DNA of 64,000 bases from CBDHDN01 sp965261585 (GCA_965261585.1 CBDHDN010000003.1:40199-104198), one strand, 5' to 3'. Numbered from the stretch's first letter, positions 41,626 through 50,766 are shown. The notes: a model not told the origin generated them from the sequence alone. Numbers and translations are program-made.

Positions 41626-43029
41626 TGTCGGTAACACGCGATATGTCCGGTTTATGTACCAGATGATCTGTCCGGTTTTAGAACGCCTCCAAGCCATGGA
41701 GGGAGGCGATGCGTCGGACGGAGCAGGTACAGGGACTGAGATTGATGAAGTTCGAGGAGGTTTACGGGCGCACCCATCGGGGTGGCTTGAGCCAGGCGGA
41801 GGCGGCGGAGGTTCTGGGTGTCTCGGAGCGCACCTTCCGGCGCTGGCGCGACCGCTACGAGGCGGAGGGAGCCGACGGTCTCTACGACCGCCGCCTGGGC
41901 CGCCTCTCGGCGCGGCGCGCGCCGGTGGACGAGGTGGCGCGGGTGCTGGAGTTGTTCGACACCCGCTACTGGGACTTCACGGCCAAGCACTTCCACGAGA
42001 AGCTGGTGGCCGATCACGGCTTCAAGCGCAGCTACAACTGGCTGCGGCTGAGCTTGCAAGCCCATGGGCGCAGGCGCGCGGCGCCCATGCGTGGGGCGCA
42101 CCGGCGCAAGCGGCCGCGCCGTGCCCTGCCCGGCATGATGTTGCACCAGGACGGCTCGAGCCACGAGTGGGTCCCCGGTCGATGGTGGGACCTGATCGTC
42201 ACCATGGACGATGCGACCAGCGATATCTACTCGGCCTTCTTCGTCGCCGAAGAGGGCACCATGTCGAGCTTCCAGGGGGTGTCCGAGGCGATCCGGACCA
42301 AGGGCCTGTTCTGCTCGCTCTACGCCGACCGCGCCAGCCACTACTGGAACACGCCCGAGGCCGGCGGCAAGGTGGACAAGGACACCCCGACCCAGGTCGG
42401 CCGCGCCCTGGCGCAGCTCGGCATCGAGTTGATCCCGGCCTACTCGCCCGAGGCAAGGGGGCGCTCGGAGCGCATGTTCGGCACCTTGCAGAAGCGCCTG
42501 CCCCAGGAACTCAGGCTCGCCGGCATCACCGACATGGTCGAGGCCAACCGCTTCCTCAAGGAGGTCTTCCTGCCACAACACAACGCCCGCTTCGCGACCC
42601 CGGCCGAGGACCAGGGCACCGCCTTCGTCCCCTTCACCGGCGCGCTCGACGACATCCTGTGCATCCACGAGGAACGCACCGTCTCAAACGACAACACGGT
42701 GCGCTACAAGCGCCTGGCACTTCAGATCCCCGCCGGCCGCCACCGCCGCCATTACGTCAAGGCCAGGGTCCGCGTCCACGAATACCCCGACGGCACAATG
42801 GCCGTCTTCCATGGACCGCGATGTCTGGCGCGATACCACGCCGATGGCCAACCGATCGACAGCCAAACCCGCGAGGCCGCGTGACCCGCTTCGACGCAAC
42901 CGACCGGCGCCCTGTGGACAAGTGGACAGCCGCTCCGCGTCCGACCACTTCCCCACAGGGCCAGAAACCGCAACAGAAGCGGTCAACTCATATGGTACAT
43001 AAACCGGTCAACTCAGAATGTTCTCGACA
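41626..43029 (+). mobile_element. IS1202/ISNCY-like element with a 16-bp target duplication
   Basis: The 1,404-bp element starts TGTCGGTAACACG and ends, on the other strand, TGTCGAGAACATTC. It is flanked by exact 16-bp direct repeats. Duplications of about 15-29 bp are known for IS1202-related groups, and the single long DDE transposase fits. It separates the metZ leader from the gene at 43086. Confidence 0.9.
41709..42884 (+). CDS. IS1202/ISNCY-type transposase
   Basis: 391 residues. The N-terminal helix-turn-helix is GLSQAEAAEVLGVSERTFRR with WRDRYEAEGADGLYDRRLGR. The integrase core carries acids in DLIVTMDDATSDIYSAFF, SLYADRASHYWN and GRSERMFGTLQKRLP. A C-terminal domain follows (RTVSNDNTVRYKRLALQIPA). 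The start is ATG 41709, eight bases after GGGAGG. It is full length and open, so the element may be active. Confidence 0.9.
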   Translation: MRRTEQVQGLRLMKFEEVYGRTHRGGLSQAEAAEVLGVSERTFRRWRDRYEAEGADGLYDRRLGRLSARRAPVDEVARVLELFDTRYWDFTAKHFHEKLVADHGFKRSYNWLRLSLQAHGRRRAAPMRGAHRRKRPRRALPGMMLHQDGSSHEWVPGRWWDLIVTMDDATSDIYSAFFVAEEGTMSSFQGVSEAIRTKGLFCSLYADRASHYWNTPEAGGKVDKDTPTQVGRALAQLGIELIPAYSPEARGRSERMFGTLQKRLPQELRLAGITDMVEANRFLKEVFLPQHNARFATPAEDQGTAFVPFTGALDDILCIHEERTVSNDNTVRYKRLALQIPAGRHRRHYVKARVRVHEYPDGTMAVFHGPRCLARYHADGQPIDSQTREAA

Positions 43030-43045
43030 TATCTATAACGGTCCG
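43030..43045 (+). repeat. 16-bp target duplication, right copy
   Basis: Exact repeat of 41610-41625 directly after the right end of the IS1202-like element. Confidence 0.9.
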
Positions 43046-43085
43046 TTTGCGCTTTTGGCCGGCAACGCTGACGTTGGCCGCGCCA

Positions 43086-43514
43086 TCAGGCGTCTCGCGG
43101 TGCCTTGCCCGGTAGCCAAGTTTCGTGCACGTGGAGCCACTCCACGCCGTTTGGCGTAGCGCCTTGGCGCTGGAAGAGTGCACTGCTGAGCCGTCCGGTC
43201 GTCTCGCCGTTCAGGCGCTGCCACTCCTCATAGGTCACCAGGCAAAGATCGCCGAGAACGCGCCGGCCCTGATAGTTTTCAATCCAGATCTCGAAGCCGG
43301 GGCGAGCGCCGTGGGCGCCTTCAAGCTCGATGATGAGCTGGCCGCGCTCGGTCGCCGAGCCTCGCGGGCTGACGATCAGGAATTCCGTTGCCAAGACATT
43401 GCCGACGCGCGAGAAGACCTCGGCTTGGCGTGGGACCGCGGCGGTCATCCACTCGACGAAAAAGCGGTGCAGTTCGGTGACTTCAGCGGCGCAGGCCTCG
43501 GCATGATTCGACAT
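43086..43514 (-). CDS. Conserved-looking small protein, DUF4440/SnoaL-like
   Basis: 142 residues from ATG 43514 (MSNHAEACAAEVTELHRFFV). EWMTAAVPRQAEVFSRVGNV, LATEFLIVSPRGSATERGQL and GFEIWIENYQGRRVLGDLCL, then RLSSALFQRQGATPNGVEWL, fit the alternating helix/strand pattern of NTF2-fold DUF4440 proteins. The function is unknown. The frame extends to 43556, but that region lacks a ribosome site. It diverges from the ELM1 gene across about 70 bp. Confidence 0.65.
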   Translation of the reverse strand: MSNHAEACAAEVTELHRFFVEWMTAAVPRQAEVFSRVGNVLATEFLIVSPRGSATERGQLIIELEGAHGARPGFEIWIENYQGRRVLGDLCLVTYEEWQRLNGETTGRLSSALFQRQGATPNGVEWLHVHETWLPGKAPRDA

Positions 43515-43585
43515 ATCGGCTCCTTGGTCTCGCAGCAGGCACCAGGACATCGCCAAGGGCCCGGCACATTGGTATTAATCGGGCA

Positions 43586-44575
43586 ATGTCGAACACGGAT
43601 GCATCGACTGCAAGATCTTGCTGGATTGTGACCGATGGCAAGATCGGCATGGAAATCCAGTGCCTCGGTCTCGCCGAGGCGCTCGGCCTCGATCCGGTCA
43701 TCAAGCGCGTACAGATCAGGAAGCCCTGGCGCTGGTTGCCGCCGAATGTGATTCGCTCACCGCTCGCGCACCTGGGGCCGAAGGGCGATGATCTGAGGCC
43801 GCCGTGGCCCGACATCCTGATCGCCAGCGGACGCCAGACCGTCGCCCCGGTTGCGACTGTCCGGCGGGTGTCCCAGGGCAGGACGTTCACCGTGCAGATC
43901 CAGAATCCCGTAATCGGCCTGAGTCGCTTCGATGTCGTCGTCGCGCCGGACCATGATCGGATAAGCGGTCCCAACGTCATTACCACCACGGGGTCGATGA
44001 CCCGCATAACGGCCCGCCGGTTGGCCGAAGCGGCGGAATTGGCGGCACCACGGTTTGCCCACCTGCCGCGGCCCTTGGTGTCGGTCTGCGTCGGCGGCGA
44101 CAATCGTGCTTACCGCTTGACGGACGCCGTCGTTCAGAGGCTCGCAAGCGGCCTGACACAGGTGATCCGGCGGCATGGCGCGGGCCTGATGGTGACGTTG
44201 TCGCGGCGCACCGGGGCGCGCAACGCCCTGCTGCTGCGGCGGGCGCTTGCCGGACTGCCGGCGGAGATCTGGGACGGCCGCGGCGACAACCCGTATTTCG
44301 GGATGCTCGGGCTGGCCGACTATGTCGTCGTAACCTGCGATTCCGTGAACATGATCTGCGAGGCTGCGTCGACCGGTAAGCCGGTCAAGGTTGTGATGCT
44401 CGAAGGCGGTTCGCCGAAGTTCAGCCGGTTCCATGAATCGATGAGGCAGGCCGGCGTTACGCGTGAGTTTGATGGCGTGCTTGAGGATTGGTCGTACACC
44501 CGGCTCGACGAGACGCGCCGTGTGGCCGCCGAGATCGAAGCGCGACTGAAGGCAACGTCGGCACATGCGGCCTGA
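43586..44575 (+). CDS. ELM1/GtrOC1-family protein (mitochondrial fission ELM1-like)
   Basis: 329 residues (MSNTDASTARSCWIVTDGKI). SCWIVTDGKIGMEIQCLGLA, PDILIASGRQTVAPVATVRR, FTVQIQNPVIGLSRFDVVVA, LVSVCVGGDNRAYRLTD and VVVTCDSVNMICEAASTGKP are the hallmarks of the ELM1 family. The fold resembles GT-B glycosyltransferases, and in alphaproteobacteria such genes lie near lipid A or LPS genes; the exact reaction is not established. The stop overlaps the next gene's start. Confidence 0.85.
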   Translation: MSNTDASTARSCWIVTDGKIGMEIQCLGLAEALGLDPVIKRVQIRKPWRWLPPNVIRSPLAHLGPKGDDLRPPWPDILIASGRQTVAPVATVRRVSQGRTFTVQIQNPVIGLSRFDVVVAPDHDRISGPNVITTTGSMTRITARRLAEAAELAAPRFAHLPRPLVSVCVGGDNRAYRLTDAVVQRLASGLTQVIRRHGAGLMVTLSRRTGARNALLLRRALAGLPAEIWDGRGDNPYFGMLGLADYVVVTCDSVNMICEAASTGKPVKVVMLEGGSPKFSRFHESMRQAGVTREFDGVLEDWSYTRLDETRRVAAEIEARLKATSAHAA

Positions 44576-45269
44576 ATCGGGGATGACCGCGATGCCGATT
44601 TCCGGCCAGACACACGGTGATCCGGGCGGCGGGGAGCCGTCTTCAACCCACAACGAACTGTTGGACATGGAGCGATTCGTGGCGACGCCACTCAGCCGCG
44701 ATCCCTTCGACTATGTGATCGTGCCGGGCTTCATTCGTGCCGAGGCCGTCGGTGCGGTGAGTGACGCGTTCCCGATCATCGACAGGGGCGGCAGTTACCC
44801 GCCGCGTGCCTTTAAGATCGAGCCCGTCCTTACGCAGCTCCTGAACGAGCTGCAGGGTCCGGATTTGACGCGCGTCTTCGCCGACAAGTTCGCGATCGAT
44901 CTGACGGGCCGGCCGACGCTTGTCACGCTCCGCGGCCAGTCGCGCAGCAAGGACGGGCGAATTCACCGGGATTCGAAGAGCAAGCTGTTGACGGCCCTCA
45001 TCTATATGAACTTCGGGTGGGAGCAGGGCGGGGGCCGGTTGCGGCTGCTGCGCGGCCGCGACGATATCGAGGACTATGCAGCCGAGGTGACACCCGATCC
45101 GGGAACCCTCGTGGTGTTTCGTTGTGCTCGGAACGCGTATCACGGCCACAAGCCCTACGAGGGCGTGCGCCGGTCAATCCAGCTGAACTGGATGAACAAT
45201 GCCGCGGTCGCGCGCAGCGAGGGCCGTCGGCACTTGCTCTCGGCGGTCGCGAAGCGACTGGGCTTCTAG
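44565..45269 (+). CDS. 2OG-Fe(II) oxygenase superfamily protein
   Basis: 234 residues from ATG 44565; ATG 44583 and 44667 are alternatives. The Fe site is H and D in GRIHRDSKSKLLTALIYMN and H in NAYHGHKPYEGVRRSIQLNW, with R binding 2-oxoglutarate in the same block. The double-stranded beta-helix with WEQGGGRLRLLRGRDDIEDY resembles prolyl-4-hydroxylase-like bacterial proteins. The target is unknown. It overlaps ELM1 by 11 bp, so the two are co-translated and may act on the same cell-surface pathway. Confidence 0.8.
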   Translation: MRPESGMTAMPISGQTHGDPGGGEPSSTHNELLDMERFVATPLSRDPFDYVIVPGFIRAEAVGAVSDAFPIIDRGGSYPPRAFKIEPVLTQLLNELQGPDLTRVFADKFAIDLTGRPTLVTLRGQSRSKDGRIHRDSKSKLLTALIYMNFGWEQGGGRLRLLRGRDDIEDYAAEVTPDPGTLVVFRCARNAYHGHKPYEGVRRSIQLNWMNNAAVARSEGRRHLLSAVAKRLGF

Positions 45270-45302
45270 CCAGCCCCGTCGCGCTACGGTCCCGCATGAG
45301 CG

Positions 45303-46304
45303 CTATGCGAAGTGGGGCAGGACATGCTCCGCATAGGCGGCGAGCTGCGCTTCCTCATCGCCGTTCATCAGGTAGATATTGAACTGGGTGACCCCCACGG
45401 CTTCAAGTTTCCTTAGCTTGGCTATGTGCTGATCGGCGGTCCCGAGAATACCGAAGCTCTCGACGACATCGGGCGTTACGAAGTCGAGATGCTCGGCATC
45501 CTTGTCCGCGTGCTTGTGGTAGTCGTAGCCTTTGCGTCGTTCGATGTAGCCGGTCAGACTCGCCGGTATGTCGTCGTTGTCGCTACCGTACTTCTCGACG
45601 ATATCGGCGACGTGGTTGCCCACCATGGCGGGGAACCACCGCGTCCGTTCCAGACCCTCGTCGAGCGGCCCGACCCAGGTCGGTGCCGCCGACATGACCT
45701 TGAATTTGGACATGTCACGCCCGGCCGCCTTGCCGGCGGCCATTGCCTGATCGATGAACCATTTGCACAAGTCCGGCTCGGCGATCTGCAGAATCAGGCC
45801 ATCACCGTGCGTACCTGAAGCAGCAAGCGCCTTCGGACCGTACGCAGCAACCCAGATCGGCAGGTCATAGCCGGTCGCCCAGGCCAGCTTCACTGGTGCG
45901 GGGCACTCGTCGTATTGGACCTCCTCACCGCGCACCATCGCCTTGATGGCCTGAATGAACGCGTTCATGCGGGCGATGTTCGCGGGCTTCTTGCCCATGA
46001 CCCGCATCGAGCTGTCGCCGCGGCCGAGGCCGATCTCGATGCGATTGCCGCTTTGCAGCGCCAGGCTGCCGAAGAGGCTGGCGGCGACGGACCAGTCCCG
46101 TACGTTCGGGTTGGTGACGCAAGGCCCGAACTTCATCGTCTGCGTATGTTCCATGCACATCGCCATCACCGGATACGGCTCGCGCCACAGGATATGGGAG
46201 TCATAGAACCAGGCATGCCTGAAGCCGGCGCCCTCGGCCTGCTTGCACAAGGCTACGGTCCGCTGCGGGGTGATCGTCCCTTTGAAACAGATGGCGAATT
46301 CCAT
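45303..46304 (-). CDS. F420-dependent LLM-class oxidoreductase
   Basis: 333 residues from ATG 46304 behind CGGAGGA. It is a luciferase-like TIM barrel with MEFAICFKGTITPQRTVALC, HAWFYDSHILWREPYPVMAM, NRIEIGLGRGDSSMRVMGKK and LPIWVAAYGPKALAASGTHG. The start and the GRGDSS block match the F420-dependent LLM subgroup often found next to F420 genes. It probably transfers hydride from F420H2 to an unknown substrate. It lies 31 bp after npdG on the same strand, so it is made with the cofactor. Confidence 0.85.
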   Translation of the reverse strand: MEFAICFKGTITPQRTVALCKQAEGAGFRHAWFYDSHILWREPYPVMAMCMEHTQTMKFGPCVTNPNVRDWSVAASLFGSLALQSGNRIEIGLGRGDSSMRVMGKKPANIARMNAFIQAIKAMVRGEEVQYDECPAPVKLAWATGYDLPIWVAAYGPKALAASGTHGDGLILQIAEPDLCKWFIDQAMAAGKAAGRDMSKFKVMSAAPTWVGPLDEGLERTRWFPAMVGNHVADIVEKYGSDNDDIPASLTGYIERRKGYDYHKHADKDAEHLDFVTPDVVESFGILGTADQHIAKLRKLEAVGVTQFNIYLMNGDEEAQLAAYAEHVLPHFA

Positions 46305-46335
46305 GGTGTCCTCCGCGTAGGTGCTGCTCGGCTGG

Positions 46336-47004
46336 TCAGGTCCCTGGTGCCCAGATCTTGATGCCGGCATGGGTGAACGGAACCGCCTTGGAGATGTTGA
46401 GGCGGATCAGGATCGGGGTCAGCGCTTCGAGGCAGCGCGCGCTTTCCGCGAGCCCGCAATTGTAGGTCTGCACGCCCAAGCGCTCGATCAGCTCCATCAC
46501 CTTTTTCTTGGCGTCCAGGTTGTTGCCGCAAACCAGAATGTCGCAATTGATCGGCTGATCGAGGTCATCGAGGATCGCGGCGGATACGTTGTGTAAGGCT
46601 CCGACCACGGGGACCGCTTCGCCGACCAAAGCCTGGGCGGCCTCGGTCGCGGAACCCTCCATGGGCATTGCGACGGCCTTTGGGTTACCCTCGGCAAGCG
46701 GTACGACCAGGTCGACCAGGATCTTGTCCGCGAGCTGCGCCTTGATGGCGACGATCGTCGGTGCGTGGGCATTGGCCGGCACCGCGAGAAAAACCACCTC
46801 ATCCGCGGCGCCTACAGCGGCGTTGTTCTCGAGGCCGACAATCAAGCCATATGAGCTATCAGCTCGGCTCGACAGCTCCCGCGCGATCGACGCGGCCCGC
46901 GCGCCGTCTCGTGAGCCGAGCGCGACACCCACGCCGGCACGCGCGAACCGCAGGGCCAGCCCGCGACCTTGGGGACCAGTACCGCCAACAATTGCGATCG
47001 TCAT
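46336..47004 (-). CDS. npdG: NADPH-dependent F420 reductase
   Basis: 222 residues. The N-terminal Rossmann motif is MTIAIVGGTGPQGRGLALRF and GVALGSRDGARA (NADP-type Ser-Arg). EVVFLAVPANAHAPTIVAIK, ILVDLVVPLAEGN and ALHNVSAAILDDLDQP match F420H2:NADP+ oxidoreductases. It moves hydride between NADPH and F420, supplying the LLM enzyme. The start overlaps the cofE stop by ATGA. Confidence 0.9.
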   Translation of the reverse strand: MTIAIVGGTGPQGRGLALRFARAGVGVALGSRDGARAASIARELSSRADSSYGLIVGLENNAAVGAADEVVFLAVPANAHAPTIVAIKAQLADKILVDLVVPLAEGNPKAVAMPMEGSATEAAQALVGEAVPVVGALHNVSAAILDDLDQPINCDILVCGNNLDAKKKVMELIERLGVQTYNCGLAESARCLEALTPILIRLNISKAVPFTHAGIKIWAPGT

Positions 47005-47780
47005 AGAAACAGGTCCTCGTGATGCGGCCGCAGGAGATCGGCGGCGGAACTATCCGATTCCTGCCACGCGATGCCGCTGACCACAATGGCCGGTGCCATT
47101 GCGTCCTTTGCCATCAGCAGTCCGGCCGCCGCCGCCAGTTCATCGGCCAGCGCAGGGGCGGTGACCTGAAGAGGTCGGCCAAAGGCATCGGGTTGTCCCG
47201 CCAGATCAACGCGGGCCGGAACACCGGCGAGACCGATGGCCACGTTGACGTGGCCAAGGCGCCAGGCCCGGCCAAACGTGTCGGTCATGATGATTCCGAG
47301 CCGGATGCCCGTCAGGTCTTCCAAACGGGCCCGCAGTCGTCGCGCACTGCCGTCAGGATCAACCGGCAGCGTAACGACGCTGCCGTCGGCGCCGACGTTC
47401 GATTCATCGACGGCGGCGTTGGCGCACACGAAGCCCAGCCTGTGGCGCGTGATCAGCACGCCCTCGGGCCGGTTGGCCGGTCGAACCGCCCGGACTATCG
47501 CATCGCTCTCCGATAGGATCACTTCGATCTTGCGCGGATCCTTGCCGAGCCGCGCCGCAAGGTCGTGAGCACGAGGCGACGGCTCAATCTCGTCCAGCCG
47601 GACGATCCGGCCTTCGGCCTTGGATATGATCTTGTGGGCGAGGACCAGGATGTCGCCGGCCGCCAGCGTGATCTGATTTTCGGCCAGGGCCGCGACCAAC
47701 ATGCCGGCGAGGTCATCGCCCGGCCGGACCTCGGGCAGACCCCGAACCGCCAGCATCACGATACGGCTTGGCTGTTCCAT
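47001..47780 (-). CDS. cofE: Coenzyme F420-0:L-glutamate ligase
   Basis: 259 residues from ATG 47780 (MEQPSRIVMLAVRGLPEVRP). The family blocks are LAAGDILVLAHKIISKAEGR, VEVILSESDAIVRAVRPAN-type sequence, LITRHRLGFVCANAAVDESN and LGIIMTDTFGRAWRLGHVNV. It adds glutamates to F420-0. It is the single-domain archaeal-type CofE and lacks the nitroreductase-like C-terminal domain of actinobacterial FbiB. It overlaps the end of cofC by 25 bp and the start of npdG by 4 bp. Confidence 0.9.
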   Translation of the reverse strand: MEQPSRIVMLAVRGLPEVRPGDDLAGMLVAALAENQITLAAGDILVLAHKIISKAEGRIVRLDEIEPSPRAHDLAARLGKDPRKIEVILSESDAIVRAVRPANRPEGVLITRHRLGFVCANAAVDESNVGADGSVVTLPVDPDGSARRLRARLEDLTGIRLGIIMTDTFGRAWRLGHVNVAIGLAGVPARVDLAGQPDAFGRPLQVTAPALADELAAAAGLLMAKDAMAPAIVVSGIAWQESDSSAADLLRPHHEDLFL

Positions 47781-48403
47781 TGCTTCAACTGTTTTGTGCT
47801 GGCGATGCCTTCCGGCAGGCGGGGCAACCACGCGAGGTCTTCCGGTGTGTCGACATCGCGAGCCAGGCTGGGGAGACGATGGACCGTTGCTTTCACACCG
47901 GCGGTTGCGGCCGCATCCAAGTGTGCAGCGCATGACGCGATGCCGAAGCGGAACGGCACGGCATCTGGTGGAGTGGCCAGAAACGCGTTCGTCCCGCCGT
48001 CTAGGGATGGGCACAAGTGGAGCGACCGCGGGTTGCGGGGGCGGGCGAGCAGGTAGCTCAGGTCGCTCGGGTCGATTGCCGCGATGTCTGCCGGGATGAA
48101 GAGCGTGGAGGCGTAGCCATGCTCGACGGACCATGCCGCAGCTTGGCCGAGCGCGCGATTGAGACCGCCGTCGGATGTTTCGCGCAGCACCGTCGATCCG
48201 GTCGGATCGCGCAGTGGCTCGGGAGCATTGGTCACCACGAGGCGTGGGGTGTCGGAAAAGCGCGATTGCAGGAGCGTCAGCGTCTGCTCCAGCAGGAACC
48301 AGGCAAGGGCAACTCGTTGGTTGGCGTCGAGCAGCGGACTGAGCCGTGACTTGGCAGTCGTTGGATCCTTGAACGGAACGACGATGTTGACGAGCGTGCT
48401 CAT
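47756..48403 (-). CDS. cofC: 2-phospho-lactate (or related) guanylyltransferase
   Basis: 215 residues from ATG 48403 (MSTLVNIVVPFKDPTTAKSR). It has a nucleotidyltransferase fold: VPFKDPTTAKSRLSPLLDAN, DGGLNRALGQAAAWS, STLFIPADIAAIDPSDLSYL and LCPSLDGGTNAFLATPPDAV. It activates a C3 phospho-acid with GTP for CofD. Whether the natural substrate is 2-phospholactate, phosphoenolpyruvate or 3-phosphoglycerate cannot be told from the sequence alone. The start overlaps the cofD stop by ATGA. Confidence 0.85.
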   Translation of the reverse strand: MSTLVNIVVPFKDPTTAKSRLSPLLDANQRVALAWFLLEQTLTLLQSRFSDTPRLVVTNAPEPLRDPTGSTVLRETSDGGLNRALGQAAAWSVEHGYASTLFIPADIAAIDPSDLSYLLARPRNPRSLHLCPSLDGGTNAFLATPPDAVPFRFGIASCAAHLDAAATAGVKATVHRLPSLARDVDTPEDLAWLPRLPEGIASTKQLKQWNSQAVS

Positions 48404-49359
48404 GCTTGAGGCGCATGTTTGCGGCAGGTCTCGCCGAATTCGAGGACCGTCGCCGCCAGTTTCGCCTTGCGGGCAGCATCCGTCATGACGGTATCGGCGA
48501 CACAGACGCGCAGGCCCTGAGCCTCCAGCGACTGCACTGCGCCGCCGTCTACACGGTCGATGACCATACCGTCCAGCAAACCGTCGTAGACCGCCGCCAC
48601 ACCGCCAGCGTCGACGGGATAGCCGAGCGAACCCAGCATTCGGTCCGCGGGGCCCTTTAGTGCTTTGCCGCCGACAATAGGCGAGACCGCAACTATTGGC
48701 GCTGAGCAATGGCGCAGGGCGGCGTGGAGCTCAGCCACGGCGAGTATCGGACGGATACTGACGAGCGGGTTGCTCGGGGCGAAAACAATCAGGCCGGCGC
48801 GGGCAACCGCGGCGAGCGCCTCAGGTGTCGGACGGGCTGCCTCGCCCCCGGACACGGCAATCTCGAGCACCTCGGGCTGGCACTGCTCGCGCACAAAGTA
48901 CTCCTGAAAATCGAGCCAGCCGGTCGGGGTTCGCACGCGTGTGTGTATGGGGTCGTCGGTGGGCAGGAGGATATCAAATGCCACTCCCAAAGCCCGGGCG
49001 ATGTCGCGGGCGACCTCGGTGGGCCGGCGACCCGCGCGGCGTTCGTGGGTCCGGTAGATGTGTAGTGCCAGGTCCTTGTCGCCGAGCTGCATCCAGGTTT
49101 CCCGGCCGAGTTGCGCGAAGACGCCGAGCGCGCGGAAGGTTTCGTCGCGAACGCCCCAGCCGCGGTCGCGGTCGATCAAGCCGGCCAAAGTGTAGGTGAT
49201 CGTATCGATATCGGGCGAAACCCACAGGCCGTGGAACTCGGCGTCATCGGCCACGTTGCCGATGATCGTGAGATGTGTGGGGTCGCTGACCGCCGCGAGC
49301 CCTTCGGCCATCTTTGCCCCACCGACGCCGCCCGCCAGAAGCACGGTTTGCAGCGTCAT
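48400..49359 (-). CDS. cofD: 2-phospho-L-lactate transferase
   Basis: 319 residues. VLLAGGVGGAKMAEGLAAVS, TIIGNVADDAEFHGLWVSPD, DTITYTLAGLIDRDRGWGVR, LGDKDLALHIYRTHERRAGR and APSNPLVSIRPILAVAELHA are CofD/FbiA signatures. It joins the activated phospho-acid to the deazaflavin FO, giving F420-0 or its dehydro form. ATGA overlaps at both ends show tight coupling with cofH and cofC. Confidence 0.9.
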   Translation of the reverse strand: MTLQTVLLAGGVGGAKMAEGLAAVSDPTHLTIIGNVADDAEFHGLWVSPDIDTITYTLAGLIDRDRGWGVRDETFRALGVFAQLGRETWMQLGDKDLALHIYRTHERRAGRRPTEVARDIARALGVAFDILLPTDDPIHTRVRTPTGWLDFQEYFVREQCQPEVLEIAVSGGEAARPTPEALAAVARAGLIVFAPSNPLVSIRPILAVAELHAALRHCSAPIVAVSPIVGGKALKGPADRMLGSLGYPVDAGGVAAVYDGLLDGMVIDRVDGGAVQSLEAQGLRVCVADTVMTDAARKAKLAATVLEFGETCRKHAPQA

Positions 49360-50630
49360 GAACCCGCCATGGCGGCCGCCTTGTCGATGGCGCCACGACG
49401 GGCCAACGCCGCCGCCGCGCTGTGTCCGACCCGGCCGACCAGCGGCGGCGCATAGTCCGGCGGATCAGCGTCTTCGTAGGTGGCCACATGTCTGTACAAG
49501 GTGGTGCGCTGCGTTGGAATTCGCCCGGCACCGCGGATGATTCCAGCCATCTCCTTCGGCGTGATTTCCTGCCCGTGTTTGGCGCCGGCGGCTCGCGATA
49601 TGCTCTCGTTCATCAGAGTGCCGCCCAAGTCGTTGGCGCCGCTGGTCAGAATCTGTTGGGCAAGGGGGGGGCCGAGCTTGACCCACGAAACCTGAACGTT
49701 GTCGATCCAGCCGTCGAGCATGAGCCGGGCGACGGCATGGACGCGGAGACTCTCCGCTTCGCTCGGGCCCGGGCGGACGTCGTCGTTGAGCTTGAACAGC
49801 GGCGAGTCGTAGTGGATGAAGCCGAGGGGAACAAACTCCGTAAAGCCACCCGTCTCCTGCTGAATATCTCGCAACAAGGCAATATGGGCGGCCCAGTGGC
49901 GGGGCTCGTCGACGTGGCCGTACATCATCGTCGACGTCGTCGGCAAACCAACCGCGTGGGCGTCCTTGACGATGGCGACCCACTGGTCCGTCGTCAGCTT
50001 GTCCTTCGTCAGGCGCCGGCGGACCTCGACATCAAGGATCTCCGCCGCGGTTCCAGGAAGCGAGCCAAGTCCGTTTTCCTTCAGATCCTGTAGGAAATCC
50101 TTGAAAGACAGCTTGCTCTTTTGTGCGCCATACCAGATCTCGAACGGCGAGAAGGCGTGGATGTGAAGATCGGGCACCTGCTGTTTGATCGCCCGGACGA
50201 TGTCTCGATAGTGTGTGCCAGGCAGCCTCGGGTGGAGGCCGCCCTGAATGCACACCTCTGTAGCGCCGCGGCGCCACGCCTCCTCGGCCCGCCGCGCGAC
50301 CTCCTCCAACGGCAGCAGCTCGGCCGCGGGATCGTCCGCTCGTTTTGCGAAATTGCAGAACGTGCAGCCCATGTAGCAGATGTTCGTGAAGTTGATGTTC
50401 CGCGTGATCACGAACGTGGCCCGGTCGCCGACGCGCCGCTGCCTGGCATGGTCAGCCGTCTGCAGCACAGCCGTTAGCGAGCTACCGGTCGCTGATAACA
50501 ATACTGTGCCGTCCGACTCGCTGATTTCCGAGCCGCCAACGAACCTTTCCAGGATCCCGCGGACTTGCGGATCGACGCCAGGGAGGTCGAGATCGATCGA
50601 GCGAAAACCCGTGTCCCGTGCCGCGCCCAT
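49356..50630 (-). CDS. cofH: FO synthase subunit 2, radical SAM enzyme
   Basis: 424 residues. The radical-SAM cluster motif is C85, C89 and C92 in NICYMGCTFCNFAKR. EVCIQGGLHPRLPGTHYRDI, HIHAFSPFEIWYGAQKSKLS and SLPGTAAEILDVEVRRRLTK are the CofH/MqnC-type blocks. With CofG it builds the deazaflavin FO from tyrosine and the ribityl-uracil precursor of riboflavin. A separate CofG and CofH, not the fused FbiC, is the archaeal/cyanobacterial style. An R1 repeat lies directly upstream. Confidence 0.9.
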   Translation of the reverse strand: MGAARDTGFRSIDLDLPGVDPQVRGILERFVGGSEISESDGTVLLSATGSSLTAVLQTADHARQRRVGDRATFVITRNINFTNICYMGCTFCNFAKRADDPAAELLPLEEVARRAEEAWRRGATEVCIQGGLHPRLPGTHYRDIVRAIKQQVPDLHIHAFSPFEIWYGAQKSKLSFKDFLQDLKENGLGSLPGTAAEILDVEVRRRLTKDKLTTDQWVAIVKDAHAVGLPTTSTMMYGHVDEPRHWAAHIALLRDIQQETGGFTEFVPLGFIHYDSPLFKLNDDVRPGPSEAESLRVHAVARLMLDGWIDNVQVSWVKLGPPLAQQILTSGANDLGGTLMNESISRAAGAKHGQEITPKEMAGIIRGAGRIPTQRTTLYRHVATYEDADPPDYAPPLVGRVGHSAAAALARRGAIDKAAAMAGS

Positions 50631-50639
50631 GTCTAGAAC

Positions 50640-50766
50640 TTGCTTTCATTGGAGACTGAGTCACCGAGCGGCCGGCCCGCATACTTCGACAAGCTCAGCA
50701 TGAGGGCCTCACCCTGAGCTTGTCGAAGGGTGGGGACCGTCGCATGCTTCTACGATGGTGGGCACT
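50640..50766. repeat. Dispersed palindromic repeat R1, copy 3 (between cofG and cofH)
   Basis: A full-length copy running from tgctttcattggagactgag through cccgcatacttcgacaagct and ccctgagcttgtcgaagggt to cttctacgatggtgggc. It separates cofG from the rest of the cof operon and forms a strong hairpin that could set relative expression. Confidence 0.9.
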
